Source: Edaphochlamys debaryana (taxonomy: Eukaryota > Chlorophyta > Chlorophyceae > Chlamydomonadales). Taken from it: a stretch of 64,000 nucleotides of DNA. Position numbers and translations under genes: made by a program. The notes below the pieces were generated by a model, which was not told the DNA's origin, did not search any database, and saw nothing but the letters and a program-made list of their open reading frames with translations. The stretch covers positions 186,001 to 250,000 of the forward strand of contig JAEHOE010000079.1 of assembly GCA_016858145.1 (NCBI GenBank), read 5' to 3'. Below, piece by piece: positions 47,028 to 57,200 of this stretch. Every line of letters begins with the position of its first letter. The first letter of the stretch is position 1.

Positions 47028-48183
47028 GTTCGCCACTAGGCTTAAACTCTGCTGGCTGGGAGTTGGCTTACGCCGCGGAAGTACCCTTGATGCAGTGCCA
47101 CACGCTGTGTGATCACTCTGGCCTTCCGCGTACACATACGCGGCTACGCCTCGTCGGCAACTAGGGCGACGCTTCCGATCGCGACTCGTATAGGTCGCCC
47201 GCCAATTCTGCAACCACGCATGCGTCTCCGGCTTGGCTGCACCCTGCAACGCATGACAAGCTGCATGCGTCTCACACGTGTGCACTCAAGCTCTCGCCGC
47301 GTGTACTAAAGCGCCAAGACGAGCGAGCTCACGCTGTCCCCGCCCACAAGCCCTCTCGCTCGAACTCCTACGCACCAGGCAACATCGCAGGCCACACCGA
47401 TGCGCGCAAAGGGAGGGGCCGCGAGTATACGAATGTGTGCTTGCAACCAACCCAACCGCCACACGAACCCTGGCGAACTCCCCCACGGACCTCGTCGGAC
47501 CTCCTCGGACCTCCGCGGACCTCCACGGACTTCTCGCAACCGGGGTCCCACGACCACCTTCCTCCTGCCATAAACCTGAACCAACTATCATTGACAACCT
47601 TGCCGCACGCACAACACACATCTCTCCGACAGACGAAGCCCTGAGCCCCGAGCAAAGACGACTGCACACCACGGAACAGACCGAAGCTGCTTATTTGCTA
47701 CGTGGCAGTCAAGACCCCGTCCGGCAGGCCTGCTAGCGCAGCATCCTCCACGTCATACCGAAGAGCTCGGCTCCTTCGCCCGTTAGCCCTTAGGCCCCGA
47801 CTGCCAAGGTGCCAACCGGCCCGTGCCGCCCCAACCCAGCTCGTGCCACTTTCCCCCCAAAACCATCCGCTCTACCGGTAGCTCTCCTCGCCCCTTTCTA
47901 ATAAGCCGGCCCGCACAGCCGCACTTCCCTCGCCGCTGCTCCTCATCCTCCCACCAGGCGCCTCATCGCCTCCTCCTCTGCGGCAACCGCAATGCGACGT
48001 TGCGGCTCCGCCGCCCAGCGAGGCTCCGCTGCTTCCCTTCCCTCACTGTGCCGCCGCTGCGCCTCCCAGCGAGGCTGCATCCCTGCCGCACCCTCAGTGC
48101 GACGCCGCAAATCCAACTCCCAGCGAGGCTGCCACCCTGCCGCGCCCCCACTGCGCCTTCGCTTCGCCAAAGCCTCCAGACCC
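47028..48183. other. Intergenic region with decamer repeat
   Basis: No gene was recognised. At 47486-47535 there are five tandem CGGACCTCNN units. The right end, from about 48014, carries repeats of the neighbouring gene's coding end. Confidence 0.5.
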
Positions 48184-48225
48184 TCACTGCGCCGGCGCGG
48201 CGCCGCCCCCCAGCGAGGCTGCGTC
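48014..48225. repeat. Tandem copies of the YchJ-like coding end in its 3' flank
   Basis: CCCAGCGAGGCT occurs at about 48014, 48064, 48119 and 48209; the last lies inside the final exon (minus-strand AASLGG codons). Between copies there are CCCTCACTGCGCC-like blocks matching the stop-codon region. Spacing is 50-90 bp, so the 3' UTR appears to have grown from the coding end. Confidence 0.75.
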
Positions 48226-50295
48226 GAAGGTGGCGGTCTGGTAGTCCACAAACTGCCACTCCCCGCTGGAGGGGGACAGCAGGAACCTGGGGGGCGGGTG
48301 GGGTGGGGTGGGGTGCGTGATTGGGGCATGGGGTAAGAGTAAGGGCGCAGGCTGACGGGGGGGTCACGAGGCGGCGGTGTCAGGGAGGGGCGTCTGCGCT
48401 GGCAAGGTTGTAGAGTCTGTGTGCCCGGGAGTTGTCAGCCCTGTTTGAGCTGCTGGTTCCTGTGAGCGCTTTCAGTGTGTTTGTAAGGGTCTGGGCCGAA
48501 GGCCCGGCGGACTCAATTGGTGCGCCCAAGCCCGCAGTTTGAGCTGTCCCGCAGTCACAGCTGTCCCCAGCTGCCGCTCGTGACCCCCCTCGCCAGCACC
48601 GGCTCGTGTCCCCACCCCACTGGCCCCAATAAGGCAGGCAGCCGCCCCTCCCCCTAAAGCCCCTCCCTCCGGCACCAGCCTCTTTCCCACGACACACGCA
48701 CGCAATTCCGCCACCCCCTATGTGCCCGCCCGCACCTGCACCGCTCCGCCGTGCGGCTCCAGGCGCCCAGGTCCTTGACCTCGGCCTCCGTGACCTGGGC
48801 ACCCGGGGCGGAGCGCTTGCGGCTCAGGTACTCGAACGACACGTAGCTGGAGGGGGGGAGGGGGTGGATGGAGGGGAGAAGGGGAGGGGGATAAGGATGG
48901 GGTGCCGTGTGGTAGGAATGGGGCTAACACTGCGCCCCATCGGCACACGCCCCGCAGCAACCCCACAGCCAGCCCGTTCCAGCACCTCCCTCACCCGCCT
49001 TGCCCCCGCCCCGCCCCATCCCAGCCCCACCCACCCCTCATGGTCGTTGACACCCGGCTCCGTCTTCACCACCTTAAGCCCCATGAAGGCAAAGCGGTTG
49101 CACGCAACCGCCACGTCCTCCGCCAGCTTCTCGGGCGCACCGCCGGGCGTGGCCACCTGGCGGTGGTTAGCGGTGAGGTGGTTGGGCGGTTGGACGCCAT
49201 GACATGCCACAGTAAGCGATAACGCCCCACCCGGCAATGCGGTTCATCATCTCCATCCTCAACCCCCTGCCCTCAACCCCCCCCCTCTCCCGTCTCCCCC
49301 CCCGCTCAACCCTTCCCCCCTCACCCCGTAGTGGTTGATGTGGTAGTCGGGGTGGGTGGTGCGGATCACATAGTCCGGCTGGGCCTTGCTGTGAGGGGGG
49401 GAAGGGTGGCGCAGCGTGGTGGCGCAGCAAGGGGACGGTGGTGTCAGCCCGGGCCGGGCCGCGAAAGCCGTGGAAGCCCAGCTTGCCTGGCGGAGTCTCC
49501 AGCTTCCGCCCCAGCCCCAGTAGACAACGCAGAACCCTGCCTGTTGACCCCTTGCGGAAACCAAGTCCCACCCTTGCCCGCCTTCGCCTCCCTTTGTCCG
49601 CTCCCCTGCCTCTCCGCCCCCCCCCACCACCAGTAGGCAGAGAGCCTCCCTCTTGCGACAACCACCCCTGGACCCCTCCCTCTCATCCCCTTCCTCCCCA
49701 CCAGTAGGCAGATCACACTGCCCCTCTGCGGCACCCCCCCTGTCCCCTCCCCTCTTCACACACCCCCCACACACACCAGTAGGCGGAGAACCGGGCCCGC
49801 AGGGTGGCCTCAGGGGTGGCGGCCTTCTGGGCACCCGTGTGGATGGACTCGCAGCAATTCTGGGCGTAAGGAGGGCGGTTTGTGAGGAAGAGGAGGGGAA
49901 ACGAGGGTGTGGGCAAGTTGGGGACCCAGGGCTGGAGGTGCTGGGAGGCGGTCCCGAGGGACGGGGCGCAACATGCCATGGACACAGGGTGGACCCGCAG
50001 CAGGGTGCACCCGCGATCGACGCAGCGTCAATTGGCTTCACAGCAGCTGCCGTGGAGCACGGTCCGCGTATCGCGCGAACAAAAAGCCCAGAGCGCTTGC
50101 AAGGCATGGCGGCCGACTGAGCCTCACCTTGTACGCTTTCCCGCTCTCGCAGGGGCAGGGCGCCGGCTGCTCCTGGTCCTTCTTTTGAACCTGCTTTGGC
50201 TTCACGGGCGCTCCAAATCCCTTCTTTGCTTGCGCAATAACAGCTCTCCGGCGCGCACCGGCCGCAGAGGGAGCGGGAAGTCGTCGGGCGAGCAT
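48184..50295 (-). CDS. YchJ/UPF0225-like SEC-C motif protein, probably organellar
   Basis: Six exons: 50295-50128, 49859-49777, 49388-49325, 49156-49035, 48846-48736 and 48286-48184, giving 216 residues. A basic N-terminus (LARRLPAPSAAGARRR) looks like a plastid or mitochondrial transit peptide. Next is a SEC-C metal-binding motif, CPCESGKAYKNCC (C47, C49, C58, C59), then the YchJ-type TPEATLRARFSAY, RTTHP, and a C-terminal YVSFEYLSRKR...GEWQFVDY beta-rich part. Bacterial YchJ proteins are about 150 residues and of unknown biochemical function; SEC-C motifs bind zinc. An upstream in-frame Met (50442) exists but would bury the transit peptide. Intron 2 and the 3' UTR contain unusual boundary repeats. 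Confidence 0.85.
49628..49793. repeat. Threefold copy of exon-2 end and splice donor in YchJ-like intron 2
   Basis: CACCAGTAGGC occurs at the real exon-2/intron-2 boundary (about 49775) and again at about 49699 and 49628, with a period of about 70-75 bp and similar flanks. On the minus strand each copy reads GCCTACTG|GTG, that is, the last exon codons plus a usable GT donor. Confidence 0.8.
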
Positions 50296-50825
50296 TTTTG
50301 TTTGGGTCGCGGCGTATTGTGTAAAGACGCACGGGCGCAGGTCGCGGTCAGGCCTTAGTGAGCTCTCGCCGTGCCCGCGTGCCAAACCCACACCCGCGCC
50401 GTTCGCTATGCGTTCCCGCGGGCCCTCCCCGGCAAGCCCCATGCCCCTTCACCTGCCACCCCTCCTTGAGGACAGCATATCTCTCTTTGTGGCATGACAC
50501 TGGTCAGGAGTGTCGCAAGCCAAACCGGGCGTGTAATTGCCAGCACGAATGCGTGTTCCGGGCTCCGCCGTTAACGGCGCACCTTGCCAAATTCCCGCCT
50601 TCCTGCGCGCCCTTTCCAGTAGCCTTGAGGACGCGATGGAGATGGCTGCCTGACAGGCTGGGGCTCCAGATTGTGATGGCAGGATGGCGCAGCACGCCGC
50701 GCACGCACGGGAAGCTGCTCATCGCACGGCATCCTGCGCTCTCACACAGCATAGGGACTGCTGGTATCGACGTGTACCTGTGCTCCCAGACGTTACATAC
50801 TGCTTGCTCGTATACGCTTGCTGCC
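50296..50825. promoter_or_regulatory. Intergenic region between divergent YchJ-like and GST genes
   Basis: The start codons are 530 bp apart on opposite strands, so both promoters lie here. No TATA box or known stress element was identified by eye. Confidence 0.4.
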
Positions 50826-53326
50826 ATGGCAACCCCCGCGTACAAGCTGCATTACTTCGCGGGCCCCGGTCGCGCGGAGGCCGCGCGCCTGCTCTTCGCC
50901 ATCGGCAACGTTCCCTTCGAGGTGAGTGCGATGTCCGAGACGCGTTGGAGTGGGGAATTTGGCGCGCCATTCCGCAAGCCCTCCCGCGCGAAGGCTCTCG
51001 GCGGGCCGCGACACTGCACATGTTGTCTGTGAACAGTCATCAGGGCTGCTGCAAGTGCCAAGACCACGCTTGATGGCTGCTCCTGTCAACCGGACGGAAT
51101 CGCGCCTGCGTGCCGCAGCGTGCCGTGCCCCTCTCCGCCTCCGGTCCCGACTCCTCCCATGGGCTTCGGAACGCCCTTCCCTTCCACGCCCGCCTGCCAG
51201 GACGTGCACTACACGTACGAGACGCTGGCCGCCTTCAAGCCCAAGGCGCCCTTCGGACAGGTCAGTCCTTACAAAGCCGTGACGCCCCGGGCAGACACGC
51301 CCCAGAACGGCCCAGGCCCAGTTCACAGAGCTGCACCTGCGCCTGCCTCAGTTGACTGTCCTCGTGTTCCTGTCCGGCCCCCAGGTCCCCGTGCTGGAGC
51401 TTGCCGACGGCAAGATGCTGGCACAGAGCGGGGCAATCGGTGAGGGGGAGCCGGTGCAGGGCTGATGGCTTGTTGGCCTGTGGTTGCAGTGTGGCGGGAC
51501 CGAGGGCGCTGCCCCGGTACCGTACCTGCATGAGACAGCGTCACAGCGAGGCGGTCTTACGCAGTGTGTTGTTGTCAGGTTGCGTGTACTTCCTGGTCCG
51601 TGAGGCCGACCAGAGGTTAACAGGTCGCCTGCTCGCCTCCCTGCCTCGACGGGCGCGAGGGGTGCGGGTGGTAGGCATGAGGGTAGGCGGCTGCATGGCT
51701 GCCTAGCGCTCTGGCGGAAGGGGAGCCCGGGACCGCGCGTGGTGTCCAGATACCGGTACCGGTAGACCGAAGGAGAGCGGGGCGCAGTGCGAGGCCCCGG
51801 CCCCCCGTGTGCTGCCACGGCAAGCCTTCACGCCTGGTCCGTGAGGCACCGGGGGCCGGACCCACGGTCCGCATCGGGGGCCGGACCCCCGCCTTCCCAG
51901 ATCAGTCCCGCTCCCGCCCAGCCGCCCGCTACCTGGCAAGCTGACGGGGCTTCCCCGACGCCCGGCGTGGCCGTGTGCCCGGCCAATACACACCTGACAG
52001 CCCCCTCCGCCCCCCATCCTCCCCCCAGACCGCTACGTGGCCAAGCTGGCGGGTCTTTACCCGGAGGACCCTCTGGACGCGGCGCGTGCCGACATGGTGG
52101 CGTTCCACATGGTGGACTTCATGGACGTGGGTCGGGGGGTTGGAAGGGGGCTGACTTCATGCACGTGGGTCCTTGGAGGGCGCGGGGTGGGGGGGCAGAG
52201 AACCCGTTACTACGTCACCCCCATGTCGCATCGCCTCCTCCCCCACCCCCACCCCTCACCCCCAGCTCTTCATGCCCACCTGGTCCATGGCCCCCGAGGA
52301 GAGGGCCAAGGCCCGGCAGGCCATCCTAGAGGGCAAGGGCAAGGACAAGCTCCTGTCCCTGTCCAAAATCATCGTGAGCCGGGGGTAGATGAAAAGCGGG
52401 GTGTGGAGAGGAGCCTGCATCACCGGTGCAGAGCCAAAGCACGGGCGTGAGGTGGGCAGGGCGCGAGTGCCCTCGAATCCAGAACTAGCTTGTCCAGCAT
52501 CCGCGTCAGCCAGTGTTGGAATGGGCTAACTGGAACATGGACAGAGCATGGTGTGAGTCGTAGGAAAGGCGCTTGGGGCACTCGATGGGGGATTGAGTGC
52601 GGGCTGTCGGCGACTGTCTCCCCTCCCGCCCCATTCCTCCTCTGCCCGTTCCCATACAGGAGGAGGCCGAGGCGGCGGGCGGCTGGGTGGCGGGCGGCAA
52701 GATGTCGTACGCTGACGTCATCGTGTACGTCTACCTCAGCGGCATCGTCAGCAAGCGCATGGAGGGTGAGTCAGCACTTCAGCGGCTCGCGGCCCCCTCC
52801 ACCACACCCCTGCAGCCTCAGCCCTCCCTCCCCCCCTCGTCCCCCTCCCCCCCCCAACACACAGGTGTGCCCCCCAACCTCCTGGACAGCTACCCAGTGC
52901 TCAAGGTGGGGGTGGGGGGGTGGGGATGCGGTGGAGGTGCGGGTGGGGGTGACTCACACTGTGAGAGCTGGATGGGCCAAGCCCTTCCCGTACCTGCACA
53001 CCTTGCTCTGCATTCCGGGATGGTGTCGGGCACGGGGATGGCTTGTGGGCCCGTGCGGGTGACGGGAAGGATAGCATCTGCGCCCCTGGCCCTTCCCATG
53101 CGGTGGGGGCTTTGATGCGGTTTGCGGGTGGCACAAGGCGCCAGCAATGACAGTGCGGGTGGCCGCCCTTCTTGCCCTTACCCACCCACCCACCCACCCA
53201 CCCCCGACCAACCCTCTTCCCCCCCAGGCCTTCCGCAACAAGGTGGCCAAGCTGCCCCCGGTGCTCGCCTTCTACACGCAGCACGCGGGGGAGGACCGCG
53301 CGTCCTTCAGGCCGGACGACGAGTGA
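50826..53326 (+). CDS. Sigma-type glutathione S-transferase
   Basis: Eight exons: 50826-50921, 51201-51260, 51385-51439, 52029-52126, 52266-52373, 52660-52765, 52865-52905 and 53228-53326, giving 220 residues, typical for cytosolic GSTs. The N-terminal thioredoxin-like half has KLHYFAGPGRAEAARLLF with the catalytic-type Tyr10, VPVLEL (cis-Pro) and AQSGAIDRYVA, whose Ser contacts glutathione. The all-helical C-terminal half has the N-cap-type SYADV and ends YPVLKAFRNKVAKLP, usual for sigma/prostaglandin-D-synthase-like members. It conjugates glutathione to electrophiles or isomerises lipid peroxides in the cytosol. Intron 4 begins with a duplicate of its own donor region. Confidence 0.93.
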
Positions 53327-53963
53327 GGGACGGCCCGGGGGGATGGGGGTGAGGGTGAGGCCCACCCCCCTTGTGCGCGCTGCAGCTTGCGGCCTGAGCC
53401 CCTGGCTCGGCTCGGAGGTTCCAAGCCGGATGACGTGGAAGGGGGGGCTCTGCAGCTGTGAAAGGGGGTCCCGAGCCCTGGGCCCTGGGGCCTGGGGCCT
53501 GCGCCCCTGGCTCTGCGAGGAGGCCCCGAGCCGGACGACGTGGAACGGGCATGGGGAGATGCAGGTGTAGGGGGGAGCACGCGGGGGGCGGAAGGCAAGG
53601 AGCTGCCCAGGAGCAGGCGCGGGCGTTAATGGCCAGAGCGGGCCCGCCCGGCGGTACGAGTGCGGTTTTGGTACCGGTGCGGGAAGGGGCGTTGAGGCGA
53701 GCAGGCAGCCCGCCGGTGGGCGGGCGAGAAGGGTGTGGTGGCGGCTTGGTGGTTGGATGAGGGGGGCACAAGCGCACGCGAAGAGGAGGGCTTAGCTTGA
53801 TAGTCGAGAGCTCGGGACCGTGCATACTTGTACATACAGACATGGTAGAGTAGATCGTCGAGTTGAAGGGCGTGCGCGTGTTGAGGGGGGCGGAGGAGTT
53901 GCCAACTTGGCGAGGGCCGACAGGGAGAAGGCGCGGATGGCCAGCAGGGGGCACTCGGCACGG

Positions 53964-53968
53964 TGTAA
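53964..53968 (+). terminator. TGTAA poly(A) signal of the GST gene
   Basis: TGTAA lies 638 bp past the GST stop and 234 bp before the NUP58 start. The rest of 53327-54201 shows no gene. Confidence 0.5.
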
Positions 53969-54201
53969 CCTCTGGTAGTACTTGCATCCGCAGCCTGCGA
54001 GCAATGCCCCTGAACAAGGTCGGGCGTGCGTCCCCGACGTGTGGGGCGACGGGGAAGGGGGAGGGTTCGAACTCCGCGTGTCAAATGGCAGGATCAGTGC
54101 AAGGGCTTTCCCAAGGTCTCCACTGTGAGCCAGTCATTACGGAAGTGCACCATACGTTGAAGATAAGCCCCATGAGACCGTTCTGAGCATAGCGATCTGC
54201 G

Positions 54202-57200
54202 ATGGCATTCTCGTTTGGGGCCGGGGCCTCAGGCGCTAGCCCTTTCGGGGGAACGCTTTTTGGAGCACCGGCTGCCAGCTCGGCGTCAGCCTTTGGCGCG
54301 ACCGCGGCGCCGGCGGCCCCTGCATTTGGCGCAGCAAGCGCGCCCGCGTTCGGAGCTACATCGGCACCAGCTTTTGGAGCTGCTAATTCTGCACCGGCTT
54401 TCGGTGCGGCTGCAGCAGCTCCAGCGTTCGGCGCGAGCGCTCCCGCTTCGGCATTTGGAGCCGCTCCAGCCGCGTCGCCCTTTGGCTCCACAACAACAGC
54501 ATTCGGGACGAGCCCAGGAGGGCTTTTCGGGCAAACCACGCAACAAGCGACGTCAAATGCCCTCGTCCCGGCGACCGGCGGTCTTTTTGGCGCGCAGCAG
54601 CAACAGCAGCAGCAGCAGGCGGTTCAGGCGGCCCGCCCCGGCCTGAACTACAAGACTAAGTTTGAGGAGCTGCCGCCTCAGATGCAGCAGGAGCTGCAGA
54701 AGATACAGTGAGCCAGACAGCGCCGGGGGGAGGGGGGTGCGGGAGGAGGACGGGGAACAGCGGGGCTGCCCCTGGGGTTCTGTGTGCGTGCACGCACGCA
54801 CGGATTGCTCTTGCCCCCCTACCGAGCTCGTCGGCCCAGCCAGCTTCACGGCTGCCAACCCAGACTCGCAGCTTGTATGCCATACGGGGGCTATGCCCAA
54901 GAACCCGGCGGCAGGCGACTGCCTGACGCGGGGCATTCCCCAAGCGGGCTGCAGGCGTGCGGAAGGGGGATGTGCGTGCAGCCTAGCTGACCCGGAGCAC
55001 CCCAAGCTCTGGGCCCCTGGCCAACGCACGCAGTCACAAAACCATGTGACTTCCAGTCGTCCCTGTGCGTCCTCGCAACTATGGGGATACAGGAGCCCCC
55101 TCTCCTCCCGCCGCCCCTCTCCCCACGTGCCATGCTCCGCGGCTGTCTGAAGCTCAGCTGACCCGGAGCGTCCATGGCTGTGTGGCCTCTGGCCAAGGCC
55201 CCAACCCCGGGCTCATCGCACCCCATCCCACCCCACCCCACCCCATCCCACCCCACCCACCCCTCAGGACCGAGATCAGCAGCTACCGGGACGAGGCCCG
55301 GGCCCTGGACGGCGACTCCCGCCTCCACGACACAGTCAGCATCAAGCAGGCGGGGCCGGGGGGTTGCGGGGGGGCGGGGGGGGAGGGAGGGGAGAGGGAG
55401 AGGGGTTGCTCGGAGGGTGCCAGGGAGGGGTTGCCTTCATGCTGTCTACAGCTGCGTCAGCAGCAAGCAGGGGGCCGGGGGGCGAGGGGGTGGGAGGGGA
55501 GAGCGAGAGGGGTTGCTAGGGTGCCAGGCAGGGGCTACCTTCATGCAGTCTCTAGCTGCAGTCTCTAGGGGTACGGGGGAGGGAGCATCGTGGCCGCGTG
55601 GCAGGCCTGGGGACCGGCGGCCCGGCCACAGAACGCTTGCAGGATAGGTTCCAGGGGGGTGCGGGTGCGGGTGGGGATGCGAATGCGGAGACAAAGGCGG
55701 GAGGGGGGCTCGAGGCTACCGGCCTCCGCGTTGGCCGACCTCAACCCCTTGGCCTCAACCTTCCCCCACCCCGCCCGGCCCCACCCCGCCTCGCCCCCCA
55801 CATACAGAGTCTGGACTCGGAGACCGCGGCGCTGCGGCAGACGCTGCAGAGCCTGCGGCAGGCGGCGGTGGCGGAGGAGGAGGGGCTGCTGGCGTTCCGG
55901 GAGGTGGGGAGGGGCGTGTGGTGGGGAGGGGAGGCGGCGTGGAGGAGAGTGCCCCGCTCGGTGGTGCGGAGGGGAGGCGTGGTGGTGCGGAGGGGAGGGG
56001 AGGCGGCGGGAGGAGGGTACCCTACTCACCGCATCGGCACAATCCGCGGGCGGTGGTGGGGAGGGGAGGGGAAGCGTTTGGTGGGGAGGCCACCCTGCTC
56101 ATCGCCACCATCCGCTCTCTCGACACCCACCTACCCATGACGCTCTCCCGCTCACTCTACACCCACCCACCCACCCACCCATTCCTTTCCTCTCCCACCC
56201 CGTCCCCCCCACTGCCTCTCCCATCCTCCCCCCCCCAGCGTGTCATGGTGCTCATGCGCTCCACGGAGACCGCCATCCGCCTCTACCAGCGGTCGAGGCT
56301 GTGGAGGGAGGTGTCGCAGGCGGCAGGTGGGGTGGGGGCTGGGGGAGGCTGGGCTTAGGGGTGTGGGGTAGAGGTGGGGGATGTGGGTGGGGTGACGATG
56401 GCTTTGGACGGGTTTTGGTTTGTGGTCCACTTTGTGACTGCCGCCGCGCCGTTTCTCTCCAGTCTCCAGCCCAGTCCGCACCTTCCTATACACCCCACCT
56501 CCCCCCCCAGGCACTCCCTCCGCCCAGCAGCTGCTGTCCTCGCAGGCGGTTGCGGACTCCATCGCGCAGCCCGTGGTGCTGCCCAACCCCTACCTGGGGC
56601 TGGCGGTGCGGGGCTTCAGGGAGGCCATGGAGCAGTACCACCGGTGGGCCTGGGGTGGGCCTGGGGGGTTTGAGGGAGGCCATGGAGCAGTACCACCGGT
56701 GGGCCTGGGGTGGGCCTGGTGGGGCCTGGGAGGTTCGGGCCTGGGGGTCTGGGGGTGTTAGAGCAGTACCGCCGGTGTGGGGAAGGGGGAGAGGTGGGAG
56801 CGGGGGAAGGGAGGGAGGAGGGGGAGGGAGGGAGGGGGGGACAGGGGAGGCCATGCAGCAGTACCATCGGGGGGCCTTGGGGGGGGGGGCCTGCGGGGGC
56901 GGAGGGAGGCCATAGAACAGTACCACGGGGGGGCGTGGGGGGGCAAGGGGGGACCTTGGGGGCCTGGGGGAAGCTGAGCGTCAGTTGCGACTGAGAAGCA
57001 TGGCGGGGGGAAGCGGGGAGGGTGAGGAGCAGCGTGGCGAGATGGAGTCGATATGAAGCTGTAAGGAGGGGGGAACGGGGGGCGGGTGCGGCGGTGCATC
57101 AGAGGAGGAGGAGGAGTCAACTAGGGGTTGGAGGGAGGTGTCGAGCAAGGGGCAAGGGGCAAGGGAGGTCGTCAAGGGTAGAGGGCCAGGAGAACATCTG

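Noticed and set aside
54040..54085. GGTTCGAACTCC as the T-arm of a tRNA gene
   Set aside because: The flanking bases do not form a T-stem, anticodon arm or acceptor stem.
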